Source: Sitta carolinensis (Eukaryota > Chordata > Aves > Passeriformes > Sittidae). From it: a stretch of DNA of 64,000 nucleotides. Where the stretch lies: contig CM063290.1 of the NCBI GenBank assembly GCA_032173965.1, forward strand, positions 13,231,501-13,295,500. The letters are read 5' to 3'. Of this stretch, positions 30,733-42,519 are shown one piece after another. Made by a program: the position numbers and the translations under genes. The notes below the pieces were generated by a model, which saw nothing but the letters and a program-made list of their open reading frames with translations, was not told the DNA's origin and did not search any database. Within the stretch, counting starts at the first letter, position 1, and each line of letters starts with the position of its first letter.

Positions 30733-33700
30733 CCCCTCTCTCTAAAGAAGAAGATAAGAAATAAGCCCTTTTTGGAAAATTTAATCTGTTCCAGTGTAGG
30801 GTTTTCCACCTCCCACCCCCTTCTGTACAGCCTTATGCACTGCGAGGGAAACTACATAATCCTATTGTAAGATCTGCTTACAGCCAAACGATTTTTTTCG
30901 CTTTCCAATTCATAAAACTCCCCTTCCCCCATGCTCGGTACAGGGCTTGACCTTCCAGGAGTTGCATTTTTTATGATAGACCGCGACGTGATATAATATG
31001 CAGAACATACACTAATTTCGTATCGCTATCATCTAAACATAGCGCTGAGATTTTACAGCGACCGTCACTCGTCACCTCATTATTTTTCCATCGCTCTATG
31101 AGGAGTAAGTCTGTGTGCGGGGATGGGGGGTGGGGGGGAGGAGGTGGACGACAGCATAGTTGTGTTCCTCGGCTGCCTTCTTGGCCCCCTTTTTCCTCGA
31201 AAAAGGGGTATCTCCGGGTCACGTAACTTGTATCTCAGCCAGTTCCTTGTTGGATCAGCACAGGTACAGCCATTAACCGGGAGAGCTCATCTCTTAATGA
31301 CAGTGTTTTTCTTAAGTAAACAAACTTTTACTGCTCTTTAACGGCCTCACTGTTTGAAGTCTCTGAAGCAGAAAATGGTTAAATTCTTGGGAAAACTGAC
31401 CTACATCGGAGATGCAGGTTCAGGGCAAACCCGAGAGCGGAGATTTGCGTTTATTAAACACCATTCGGTGCGTCTGTACTTTTGGCTTTAACTTTCTCGG
31501 TGATTAATTGCTGTATTGTGCTAACTCCTGCAGGGCCTTTATGGTTCCACCGTTTCTATTAAACACCCAGAAGTTGTCAAAAACGCAATGTTTCTGAAAT
31601 CCTAATAGAACTCACTACGAATTATTCATGAAGACACTTCTAGATTCAACAGGAAAATTATTGCCTCCTTAAATATTAATGACTTCTGATTTCTCCGAGG
31701 CTGGGGAGCAGGCAGAGGGATATCTGGCGATGTACGAGTTTTCCAGGTTGGAGGATAAGGCCGTTAAGACGGCGACAACGGGACGAGCAGGACGGGCTGG
31801 GATCACTTCACCACCTTCCCTGAGGGCCAGGAACAATGGTGCGAGGCGTGGGACGGAGCCCCGCTCCCTCCCGGCGGCCCCCGCCGCCCCCGCGCCCCGC
31901 CCGCAGCCCAGCAGCCGCCAGCTCCGGCTTCCCCCACAACCACTCACCCGGAGAAGTTGGTAAATACCTTAATCCACTCCCGGAGACGGGGGATTATGCC
32001 ACAAATTCCAAGCTGAATTTCACTGAACACTTTTGCCCAGCTACAAGTGTGGGGGTAAAATGGCGGTTGAGTCTCCATCGCCCACGAAACTTTGTGCGTG
32101 GCTGCGGCTCCGTGCCCGGGCTGCGGCAGCCGGGACCTGTGCGGTGTCCTCTCCCTGCCGGGCAGGGATGTCCGCGTAAAAAAACCTGCTCTCGCGAAAG
32201 GAATACTTGCAAATGGCTCGGATGGCTCCTCTTTATTGAGGCATTCAGGGAATGCAACCCGGGCAGCTGAGAAAATGCTGCCCTCTTTCCACTTGAAACC
32301 CGGCTGCACGGACGGACCTTACAGTGGCTCTTTCAGGGGGTTAAGAGAAGTTGAACATTTTTCAACTGGGCAAAGCGCAGTGCGGCGCAGCCCGCTTTTA
32401 CCTGAATGGAACTCACTTTGCACAAGCAGAGTGCTTATGAAGATGTCTTTCCCTGGGGTCTCCTAACTTACTGCTTGCTTGTACTACACTAATATCCTTG
32501 ATTTGTTGTCTCAACTTAGATGCTGAAGGTCAAATTATTTCCTTACGTGGAACTCTAATTAGATTATAGGCGGGCGTGTGTCTATGCATATACACCGCTG
32601 TATGTCGACAGTATTTGGTTACAGAATCCGCATCGTTTTGTGAGAGACCTTATTTTTAACCTCTTCCCTCCCTTCCCTCTAACGCCAGATATTAATCCAT
32701 CCTCTCTGCAAATGTTAGCGGTGCAGGATGTCAGTGCTCGTCATTGAATATTACAGTGCGGAAAGGGCATACTTTAACGCGGAGCCATGAGCCTTTCCCA
32801 CCCACCTTGCATAAAGTGCATTCATGTGAAATATTTGGAATGCCTTCCTTTATTTGCCTCTGCTCGCAGCCGAGCCCGATGTATGCTGAGTCTTTCCTAA
32901 ATTTAATCATGACGAATTGAGAGGGAAAAAAATAAAAACGACAACCACAAATGCACAACACAAGAAATTAAAAAACCCAAAACAAACACACAGATACGGG
33001 AAGTCCTTTCGGCTACATACGCCATGACGGTGAACACAGTCGCTTTGTTTGCACTTCACATTAATGTTAGGCCATGTATTTTTGCGGAGCCCTCTCCGCC
33101 CGGATACTTTTTGACTTTTGACAGATGAGGAGGATATTTTCATAGCTGGTTGGTACAGGACCTGGGTACCCCTTGGCAAGCAGGATTTTGCAGTTTGCTA
33201 TTGTCAACGACAATAATGCCGTCAGCATTTCAACCTGCATCTGGCTGTGGTGTGCTTCCTTGAAAACCTCCTGTATATTGTCTACCATGCCAGGTCCACA
33301 CGATTCGAGGTTAAACTTTCACACGGCTCCAGAACATGATTGTATTTCTACTATGCGTAACATCACTTATATGATCAAACAGTTTAATCCCGATTGCAAT
33401 TCCTTCAGTGACTATGTAGGTTTAAATGAAAAGGGAATCCTACCCTCGCGACAGTGCCGTGCACTGGCCTAGTTATCCTTTTGCTGAATCGTTATCATTT
33501 TTCCCCCACAATCAATGTCTTTCTGAAATATTTCGTACTTTAGCACACAGTATCAGCAAGCTGGGGAACAGGGAAAGGAAGGGGATGTGGATATTCCATG
33601 GCATTGTAATCAGTGCAAGTATGAAGCGGATGAAATATGATTAGCCAGGTTATGAAAAATATTCCCACGTGCTTGAGGGACTGTGAGAAATTTATTTAAC

Positions 33701-34458
33701 GTAAAAGCCTTCGAAGGGAAAAATCACTGACCGCTCTTTCTGCAGGACTTCGGAGTCTGTGGGGACAGCGAAAGTTTGCTCGGAACGAGCAGTTCTCCTC
33801 TAAGTTTTCCTTGTTTCGGAGCTTTGTCTTTTGCACAACCCCCTACGATGACACACACAGAGGACAGGGGAAAGAGAAGGAGAAGCTGGCCGGGCAGGGC
33901 GCTCCGCGTGCGGAGCCGGCCGCGCATCCGGGTGGGCACGGAGCGTCGGCTCCGGGGGATGCTCGGCGGGGCCCGCGGGGAAGGGCAGTGAGAGGAGATT
34001 CCGTGGGGAGAGGAGCCATGGCAGGGCCGGAGAGAGGGGTCCGGGAAGGCTGTGGGCTGTGGGAGTGAGGGATGCCCTGCTCCCTGCCCCGCCGCCGCCG
34101 CTAATGGCTGTGCTCGCCCATTGCCTCCTGCAGGGGAGAAGCCGTTCAAATGTGAATTCGAGGGCTGTGACAGGCGCTTCGCCAACAGCAGCGACAGGAA
34201 GAAGCATTCGCATGTCCACACCAGCGACAAGCCCTACAACTGCAAAGTGAGAGGCTGCGACAAGTCCTACACCCACCCCAGCTCCCTGAGAAAACACATG
34301 AAAGTGCACTGCAAATCCCCTCCTCCCAGCTCCGGCTACGAGTCCTCCACGCCCTCCTTGGTGTCCCCCTCCTCGGACTCCGGCCGGGAGCCCCCCGCCT
34401 CCTGCTCCCACGCTGAGCCCTCCGCGCCCGCGCAGCCCGCCGCCAACCTGAGCGAATG
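28513..34458 (+). CDS. ZIC4: ZIC4 zinc-finger transcription factor, long form
   Basis: Paralogue and divergent partner of ZIC1, a nuclear five-finger transcription factor of cerebellum and dorsal neural tube; combined ZIC1/ZIC4 loss is linked to Dandy-Walker malformation in people. Coding exons are 28513-29704 (phase 1 end) and 34134-34458, with the stop TGA probably formed by splicing to 34909 or 34924, giving 505 residues ending NLSE. Without that last splice the frame continues to TAG at 34553-34555 (537 residues, through WYVCQ). The N terminus has [20 protein letters not shown] and MTGFPG, resembling ZIC5. A 12-His run is at 108-119 and a ZOC-like RDFFIRRDL at 157-165. ZF1 is C299/C312/H325/H330, ZF2 341-366, ZF3 374-396, ZF4 404-426 and ZF5 C434/C439/H452/H456. 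There is an in-frame TAG at 28504. ATG 28543 has the better Kozak context, so the start could be residue 11. Confidence 0.95.
29705..34133 (+). other. ZIC4: ZIC4 intron between fingers 3 and 4
   Basis: 4.43-kb GT-AG intron. It contains a 47-nt T tract (30686-30732), a CpG-rich stretch (about 31740-32180), and AT-rich homeodomain-site-rich parts near 30520-30660, 31490-31690 and 33180-33700 that are candidate enhancers. No coding exon is recognised. Confidence 0.85.
30686..30732. repeat. 47-nt T tract in ZIC4 intron
   Basis: Uninterrupted T run followed by CCCCTCTCTC. Sense to ZIC4, so it could resemble a polypyrimidine tract. Confidence 0.95.
34134..34458 (+). CDS. ZIC4: ZIC4 main coding exon 2
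   Basis: The acceptor is CCTCCTGCAG at 34124-34133, joining phase 1 to GG GAG AAG. It encodes fingers 4 and 5 and the tail [20 protein letters not shown]. Unlike ZIC1 there is no intron after HMK. Finger 5 has C-x4-C spacing (CKVRGC) where ZIC1 has C-x2-C. The proposed end is GAATG|GTACGT (GT at 34459-34460); reading through it gives 32 more residues (W then YVCQ, then Pro/Gly-rich) to TAG at 34553. Confidence 0.88.
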
Positions 34459-34908
34459 GTACGTGTGTCAAGGCGCGGGGCCCCGCGGCCCCCCCGGGCC
34501 CCCCGGCACCTCCCCGCCGCCGCGCCTCCCCGCCGAGCCCCGGCCCCGCTGCTAGGGCCCGCCGAGGGCTGCGGGCGGCCCGGCCCAGGGAGCGCGGCGC
34601 CGGGCACGGGGAAGCGGAGCGGGAGCGGCAGCGAGAGGCGCTTGCGGAGGGAGCGAGACTGCGGAGCGCGCGGGTGGGCCCTGCCTGCGCCCCCGGCACC
34701 GCGCACGGGAGGGCTGCGCTCGCCTCGGCCAGGGCGCTGCCGCCTCCTCCCGCCGCGCCACACACCCCCACCCTGACCGCCTTGCTCCGGTCTGTTTACA
34801 TGCCAACTGATTTGCATTCCCTTTCCTTATCCCTGTCCTTTTTCCTTCCCTTCCTTTCCCTTCCTCTTCCCATTTTCCTTTCCCCTTCCCTTCAGTGGTT
34901 TCATACAG
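34459..34908 (+). other. ZIC4: Probable last ZIC4 intron
   Basis: The donor is GAATG|GTACGT. The acceptor side is a pyrimidine tract of about 80 nt (from about 34815) with AG at 34894-34895, CATACAG at 34902-34908 and GTACAG at 34918-34923. Joining to 34909 or 34924 puts A after TG and makes TGA, ending the protein at NLSE as in the human ZIC4 reference. Joining to 34896 would give TGT and an unconvincing extension. Confidence 0.5.
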
Positions 34909-35215
34909 ATTTTCTCTGTACAGATTTTCTCTTGTCATCAGTACTGTGTGCCGCACTGTTCTGTTCGTCCACGATTTTCTGTGAGAGTGTGTTTTTTTAA
35001 AGAAATATATATATATATATATAAACTATTATTTGTTACCAATTTGTACAAAATGGATCCATTAAATTTTTTGATTAATTAACCCGTTCGATGGACGTTT
35101 CTGTAAAGAATCTCCTTACTTTTCCCTCTTTCTGTGTACAAATACATATATATATATTTCCTCCCCCCACCCAGTAGTCGCTAATAAAGAAAGGCCCAGG
35201 GGGTTGCGATGATTG
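34909..35215 (+). other. ZIC4: ZIC4 3' untranslated region
   Basis: AT-rich sequence with a (TA)n run at about 35007-35023 and a duplicated ACAGATTTTCTCT at the acceptor. It ends at an AATAAA followed by a G/T-rich element. It serves as 3' UTR whether or not the last intron is spliced. Confidence 0.65.
35183..35188 (+). terminator. Polyadenylation signal of ZIC4
   Basis: Canonical AATAAA 628 nt after the read-through stop, followed within 15-30 nt by GGGGGTTGCG and GATTGATTGT, a usable G/U-rich downstream element. Confidence 0.6.
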
Positions 35216-36284
35216 ATTGTCCATTTTAGCTCCCACTGGTAATGACTTCTAATACCTAAACATGCCTGTCCCCACCCAGAGTGCGGCTCCTGTTGAACCG
35301 TGGGCGCCGGAGCTCCCGGGGGGGCGGTTCTGGCGGGGCGGGGGGAGACCATGCTCTGACGTCACTGCCAGGGCGGGGGCCGGGCAGTCCCCGGCAGCGC
35401 GGGGACCTGGGGCCGCTGCTCCACGGCTCTGCCCTGCCGACAGCCCCGAGGAGAAAAAACCGCTCCCACGACGCGCCTTTAGCACCTCCATCCTGCCCCA
35501 GAGAGTCAAACCTACAGGGTTCACTGCGCTGACATAGAGAAAGAGGGGAGGCGGGTAAAAAAATAAACAAACCCCCCCAAAAATAAACAAACCTCTCACT
35601 GGGGTAGCTTGAAACTACCGAATGGTGCCGGTTTAATTACTTTAATGATGCTTAAGAATACCAGATAGTATGGGCAAATAAATAGCGTAGGCTGCTGGGA
35701 AGAGTTTCTAAGGCTTGCAGGAGCAGACAGAAGGCTAATGTAACCGCATCCTTTCGTGTCTGACAGATCACCTCCACACCCAGGTGACTGGGGTTACTCT
35801 GTGTGTACAACCGTGATGGCACTCACATGCACACGTGCGTGTATGTTGAAACCGAGCAATATAAAAACCACAGGAAAATAAATACCTGGTCAGTGACTAA
35901 AAACACCCCAATGCCCAGTTCTTTCCTTGCTTATACACCCGTATTTTTCTCCCAAGGCACCAAGCCGGCGTTCCTTTATTCATTTGCCCAAACTCAACAA
36001 CTTTTTTATTTAAACACCACGGATAGTGACAACAGCATGTCACTAACGGGAATACCCTTAGGGAATCAGCTAGGTGAGAGCCGTGCGTGAAAGAGGAACC
36101 TAAACAAGGGAGATTTGTGCTCCCGAAATTTGTGTCATGGAAATCGGGAAATGCAGAAGCCAGATGCGGATAGGGAGGATGTTTCCATCATGTCCCGAGA
36201 TCTGTTTACTTTTTATTTCTCTATTTACAGAAATATTTGGATGTGCAGGCTAATCACCTTTAATTTTTCATTTGCTTGTTACAG
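35216..36284. other. Sequence after ZIC4 with small CpG island
   Basis: CpG-rich at 35270-35480 with a TGACGTCA CRE at 35357-35364. Otherwise unremarkable up to the candidate exon. Confidence 0.45.
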
Positions 36285-36407
36285 ATGTCTACCCCGTTGC
36301 TCTCAAGGTAATCTAGACAGACGCAGCTGAAAGCCTGAATCTTATGCCTTAGACATCAAAGCAAGCTCGCACAAAGAAGTATTTCTTCACAACGGTGAAT
36401 CTTCATG
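36285..36407 (+). ncRNA. Candidate non-coding exon downstream of ZIC4
   Basis: 123 nt bounded by a strong acceptor (TTTTTCATTTGCTTGTTACAG ending at 36284, T-rich) and a near-perfect donor (CATG|GTAAGT, GT at 36408-36409). It has no long frame. It begins with A, so joining it to the ZIC4 donor at 34459 would also create TGA. It could be a ZIC4 3' UTR exon or part of a separate plus-strand long non-coding RNA. The call rests on splice-site quality only. Confidence 0.3.
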
Positions 36408-37039
36408 GTAAGTTAGGATTTCTATGGCAATAGGCAAGTCATACTTAAATAGTGAAAGGCGAAGTCTGGAGCCCATCCAGTCTTTTCATTAAGGACATAA
36501 TATTTACGTCTAACAGGCCCTTTTTCTTGTGTATACAAGTATATATTTTTGTTTGACACGAACTAAATCATTTTCATTTAATTTCCGGTAAACAAAACCC
36601 ACGCGAACAGGGCACTTGTTCCAGACCATAATAAAAATGGATAAGACTGTCAGGAAGAAAAGGCCCGCTTGAACCGTCGCCTCAGCTCACTTTTGTTTCT
36701 GCTTTCTGCCAGGATCAGAGAATGCATTTGGGATTTGAGGGCGAGTTTCTAAAGGCAAGGAAATGGTTTTTAAGGGGGGAAAGAAAAGGAGAAAGGTCTA
36801 ATCAAGCTCGGGTTGTTCAAAGGGCCTGATTTTGGGGTTGAAAGTGTGAGTTTTATGGTGCATCAGCATGCCACGTTAGGATCGCTATGGTAATGAGGAG
36901 AGCAATAGCAAGCGGCCTTCAAAGGAGGCACACTCCATTTGAGACAGTCTATTAAGATACATTTGCACTGACCTTTGGTTTCATGCTAGCTTAATACACT
37001 CAATCTGCTCCCCGCTAGAGATAGACTTCCTCCACCTAA
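36408..37039. promoter_or_regulatory. Candidate enhancer with TCF/LEF-type sites
   Basis: TTCAAAG at 36816-36822 and 36918-36924, plus TAAT cores (36889, 36991), in a stretch with no frame. Wnt input to ZIC genes is known; the assignment here is inference. Confidence 0.25.
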
Positions 37040-37520
37040 TGCACTTCGGCGGAGCTGGGTTTTGCTGGGCTTCGCCCTCCCCCCGAGGCGGGCTCCGTTC
37101 CGACGCTGTAGCCCCGGTCTCTTTCTCCCCAAAGTACCAGCGCCAGCTCCCCAAACTTGGAGGGAGCTCCCGCCCGCTGTCCCCAGCCTTTCTGACCAGC
37201 TTCTAACAGTAAAACTGGCCACAAAGCCTGAGAATTGCTTGCCTTTCCTCACCAAACGTGGGAGGGGAAGATAGGAGGGGGACTGGAAGATCCCCCTCCT
37301 GGGGCTGCCTCTGTCTCAGGGAGTAGGAGTCCCGATGGAAGTCCCCCAGGGCCTGGAAAGCAGGGTGAGGTCCGGGGGGAGATGGCCGTACCCCTTTCCC
37401 ACTCCGGCCGGTCTCGCTGCGCGGCAGCGAGCGGAGGCTCCGCGGGGCGGGGGAACTTGGCACCCGCATGGCCGGGGCCATGGACGCTGCGCTATGGGCC
37501 CGGGAAAGTTAGAAGTCCAT
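37040..37520. promoter_or_regulatory. CpG-rich stretch downstream of ZIC4
   Basis: GC-rich with moderate CpG, about 2 kb past the ZIC4 poly(A) signal. No conserved frame. Confidence 0.35.
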
Positions 37521-40429
37521 GTTCCAGTAATTGTCTTGTTGTTTATTTTATCCAAGTACCCTAGTGAATAGGGGAAAAATAAACACGGGGGAAAAAAATT
37601 CAAACAGTTGAGTCGTCTTTAGTGCCAGCCCTTGTGGTTGAATAAAAAGGATGGTCCAATTTCTATTGAGCTGAGAAATCTTTGAAGTGGGAGTTATTAT
37701 CTGAGAAATTCCTGCTCGTCGTCCTAACAACGCTGATGAAACGTAAAAGGTTCTTTGTCAGCGATTTGTTCTCCTCTCTGTCAAACTCACCCTGCCCGTT
37801 AGCTTTAAACCGTTTCTAAAGAGATAAAATCAAACTTTTAAAGATAACTTTAGGGGCCCAGAGGGTGCAGAAAATACCAAACTATCGAATCCTGTGTATA
37901 GGCATACATCTGGATATATGTGGCTGTGCCTGCGTGAAACTCTGACTGTGTATAGATGTCCATAGATGTCTGTATGACTTTACAGTTTGAAAGTTGAAAT
38001 TATGTCCATTGTTTTTGCATTTCATCCTCCAAACTTTTTCGTCTAATAAATTATTCCTATGCACACCCTGCACAGAATGAGACTCTCGGGCTAAGGCAGA
38101 AACGTTGGGTTTCATTAACACCACTTTGTGACCAACAAATGTTTTCTTTCCAGTAGAGTGAAAGCAAAAGGGTAGACATAGAGTAAATTCTTTGATCATT
38201 TAGGAGTCCGAATACCTATCAAGCATGTATATACTGCGATGTCTCAAAGTTGTTAACGCATTCAAAGTGATGGCTTCCATATGCTCACGTTTTATTGTCT
38301 GTACATGTAAGGATAGTCGAACTGCATCCCTTTTGTATCTTCATTTTATAAACATAACTGTGTTGTACTGAAATGACTCTCTGATCAAGTTTTATTTAGT
38401 AGTTTCTCATTGGATATCATGCAATGCCCTGTTCAGAATATGAATTCCTTGAAGTTGTAACTCATCAGTGTACTTCTGTTTTAGTTGTTAAAGAATTATC
38501 TGAGCCCATTCCTGCCATTCTAAGCCAAATCATTAATTAAATGGGACCTTTTCTGAGTAAAGACAGGGTCAAATTAGAGTGGAGTGGGTATTACTTTATT
38601 ATTGTTATTATTTTTTGTCTTGTCATATTTATGGGAAAATCTAGCACATTATTTGGGAACTGTACAGAGAAGAAGCCTCTGAAAAAAGTAGCTGGCAGAA
38701 AAGCATTTACAGTGTTGGTATGCTGTATCTCTTTCCAGACTTCTTGTATTCCGTATTTTTCTTTATCACATGTTTGGCAATGAAGAAATGTTCTGTTGTG
38801 CGGTGGAATATACTATTTATTTTTAATATTTGGTTTGGGTTTTTTTACAATAAATATTTATAAGCATTTCATTTCTATGGTTATTTTTACAAATGTGCAC
38901 TTTTAAAATGTGTTTTTACTGATGATATCGAGCCATACCTAAAACACTGTGTAATCGACCTTCTCTTTCTGTTGTTTTTTATATTAGTTGAACAAAAATT
39001 TGCCCAAACCTGTGTACTATTAATGTGGTGTACAATCAAGTATTAATGAGTGGGGTTTTTTGGTTGGTCTTTAACCTTTTTTAATGTTAATCGTTTTAGG
39101 TTGGCATTTCCATTAAAAGAACCATACAAAAAAAACCCCAACCCTTCTTTGGCTTCATTTCTGGGACAACATTTTTCAGATCGGAGACTTCAAACCAATT
39201 GTACCTTAACCATTGCCCAAGGTGCAGGGTGTGGAAACAGAGCCCGCTGTCGCCCAGGTGGAGCCCTGTCCCTCTGGAGGGTGGGTGCGTGTCCCGGTTA
39301 CCTCCGCAGTGGTACCCTGGTTCCTCTCGGGCACTGTGCGGCCCTGGGGACACTAACACCAGCATGTTGGGCGCTGACACTCGGGGGGCTGGCGTGAGTT
39401 TTCAGCGGGGCCACCCCGTGAGGCTGCGGCTCCCCTCCGCCCCAGGGGTTGTTGTTTCGCAGGATGCAAGTGTTCTTTTGAAGAATTTCCACCCCTTCCA
39501 GAATAGGTCCCCGTCACACGAAATAAAACCTTTCTATAAGGTTCCTAGGAGGATTTAGGGAATTTTATTTATTTTCTAAGACAGGGAATTCTTTCGCCAG
39601 CTAAAGTAATCTGAAATTAAGCCTTCTTCGCCTTGCGCGTTCTCCTGGTGGTTGTTAATATGTTCCAGGGTTTCGCAGCTCCCGAACCTGCTCAGAACTC
39701 CCTTCACACGGCGAACGCGGTGTCCGCTGTTTGCAGGGATGGATGGATGTTGATGGATGGATGGGTGGGTGGTGGTGGATGGACGCAGCAACCGGGCACT
39801 CCGCGACCCGAACCCGGCGGGCGCCTTGCGCATGCGTTGCCTCGATTCCTATTAGAAAAGGAAACCTTGAAAGAAGTTGCCTGATACAGAGAGATGACAA
39901 AAAGTTGGCTGTAGCTGCCAGGAATATTGTCAATAGAGAATACATTTGACTACATGAAGGGAGAGAGAGAAAGAAAGAAAATAATTTAAGAAATAATAGA
40001 ATTCAAGAAAACGAAATTAAGGAAAATATTTTTTGCTGGTCTGTAAAAGACAAAAACTGGCCCATAAAGGAAAGGAGGGCTAACAGTACATGCTAATTAA
40101 AGAATACAATTCTATGGTCTATAATGATTGAGCGAAGACATGTACTTATTACACTTGACTGTCAACAAGGGAAGGAATGCCCCCTCAGACAACATGGTGA
40201 GAGACGTGTGGGCATTATTAGTGGCCCTTTTATAGACATTGCCTTTTCTTTCTCAATGCTGACAAACCATTTTGGAGAGAACCATCCCCTGTTGCTTCCT
40301 ATCATCGATCCCCATGCAAGGCCCTGCATTGTGCAAGTGCATTAATTAAAGACCATTCATTTAACAAAAGCACATTGTATGCTCAGGAAAGGAAGATTAG
40401 AAATATGAATCAGTAACCGAGACCCGTTT
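37521..40429. other. AT-rich, UTR-like and non-coding
   Basis: 37800-39050 is AT-rich with repeated TTTATTT and the AATAAA at 38849. A small CpG-rich part at 39680-39840 holds a GGATGGATG simple run and a TGCGCATGCG site. No coding gene. Confidence 0.4.
38849..38854 (+). terminator. Candidate polyadenylation signal downstream of ZIC4
   Basis: AATAAA in a T-rich, UTR-like AT-rich stretch (38300-39050), followed by TTTCATTTCTATGGTTATTTTT. It could end a distal ZIC4 transcript or a non-coding RNA that includes the exon at 36285. Confidence 0.25.
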
Positions 40430-40900
40430 CCGCCACCTTACCGGGAGAAGCGGAGGGGAAGGAGGTGCAGCGTGCCGTTAAACACTCTGCACCTCCCGGA
40501 CGGAGCGGGGCTCAACTCCTGTTGGGCTTATTTTGGGAGAAGAAATCCTGAAACTGATTACAATTGAAAACAACAACAAAAAAAGGTTGTCAAGTGTCTC
40601 TGTGGGCGCCAGATTGGCCGCCCCTGCTCGGCGCTTCGCCAGCAGCCCGCTCCAAGGGCCCGCCCGGCCCGGAACGGCCCGGCTCGGGCCGGCGCCCCTT
40701 CCCGGGCCCGGGCCCCCCAGCCCGGGAGCGACCGTGTCCGGGGCTGGTGTGCGTGTGCACACACATCCCCGCACACATTTGTCATGTCAACGGGTTTTCT
40801 CCAGCTGCACGTAGAGGCACAGGCACACGGACCCGGATCACTCCCCAGCCCTTCCGCTGCCCAGAATTTTTGCAGTCCGAAGGAAAAACCATCTGGTGCT
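40430..40900. promoter_or_regulatory. CpG island
   Basis: Dense CpG at 40600-40745 and high GC. No conserved frame or start. Confidence 0.45.
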
Positions 40901-42519
40901 CCAAAGCCGGTGGCGATATAAACGTGACTTGTCGTGAGAAGGTAGAAGGAATACGTAGGAAGAAGGAGGTTATGAGGGAGCGGGGGAAGGACAGAAGACG
41001 GATTCCCAGTATCACCCACATGACTTGCTAAGCGGCTCCAGCTCCTCTAAAACCTCTGGGCCATATGTTAGTTTATTTACACCCTTTGTCTTTTCGTGTG
41101 TCGCCTAGTGAAATAATATTCCTGGGATATAAATGAAAATAAGTTACAGTAAACAAACAAGGGCAGCTCCTGCTAAAGAGATATGTAACATTTCTGAGTT
41201 TCCAACAGAGTATGTCGTTCCCATGGTTATAATGGGGCCAGGATAGCAATTAAAGCTTTTAGTTAAAGCCCCTAGATTTTTAATGCTGAATGACACGTTG
41301 ACTCCATTTTCTCATAGATGATTTAGAGTTTTTTGCAGGATTACACTATAGGAGGAGAAGGAGGGGGAAGGACAAAAGTCACCGCAAAAGCAACGTTTTA
41401 ACAGTTAAAAAAATGGCACAACAGACTAAGTTGTTCTTAATGATGGTAACATCTCAGAGAAAACTCTGCAACTTCCCGTGAGACTGACTTTATTCTCAAC
41501 TTCTTCTCCATTTGGATCCACCCAACTCGGAGGTCAGGACCGCGCTGGTGGGCTCCTTTGGATCAGGCGCCGAGACCCCACGGAGCTGCAAAGGGTGCGG
41601 GCAGCAGCTCCTGCGTTTCAAAATCCATGCATCAACTTCGTTTTCTTCTTCATGGGGCGGGCAACCTCATGGCCGGGCTGGAGCTGGCCGGTCCACAAGG
41701 AAACCTTTTCCCTAAAATAAATAGGACGCTCTAAGAGATCGGCAGATTTTTTCTTTCCGCCAAATCAGTGTTACCAAGAGGATCTGCTCTATCCTGCCGC
41801 AAAATCCGTCTCCGGGACACTGCGGGTTGCCAGGACCGGGGAAGCCACCCCGCGGGGGGGGGGGGGGGGGGGGGGGGGGGGGCTGAGCCCTCGGCAGCGG
41901 GAGCCGAGCTGAGCCCTGCGGGGCTGCGCCCGGGGCTGAGGGACGCCCTCGGGACGGAGCTGCCCGCGGCCAGCAGCTCCCTCATGCTCCCCTTGCCTCC
42001 TCTGCCTCGCTGCTTCCCCTGAGGATACCTGCTACAGTACGCCCTGAAAATCAGACAAAAGCGCGGACATCACCACTCCCCATCATCCTCCCAGATGTTT
42101 CGGGAAGACACACAAAAAAAATAGTCTTCAACTTTTGACTAGTGTCTTCTGGTTTAAATTATCCTCTGCCCTGGGTGGGGGCAATAGTGAAGCAATGTGA
42201 GCTCCCTGCTCCAACGCCTGCTCCCGCGAGCGGCCGGGAAACAGGGCGCATCTGAACTTGGGCACAATTGCAGCCCTCCCTCTTCCCTCGTCACGGGGAG
42301 TCCCGAAGTGGGGAGCCAAAGGGAGGCTTCAAGGGGGGAGGTTTTGTTACCTCCCTACCTGAGGACAGATTAATCCTCACATATACTTGATAAAGATGAA
42401 GGTCTTGCTGGGAGGAAGAGGGAAAAAACGGGTAGGAAAATAAAGGAATCACTGGATTGTTATTGTCTAGAAAACAGGCCACCTTAAAAAACCTGTTGTA
42501 GAAATACAGAGAGTTCTTT
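40901..42519. other. Non-coding stretch with G tract and small CpG island
   Basis: AT-rich to 41480, then a GC-rich patch 41780-42000 that includes a 29-nt G run (41854-41882). No supported gene. Confidence 0.5.

Noticed and set aside
33800..34771. 323- and 223-codon minus-strand frames opposite ZIC4 exon 2
   Set aside because: Antisense shadows of the ZIC4 zinc fingers and GC-rich flanks.
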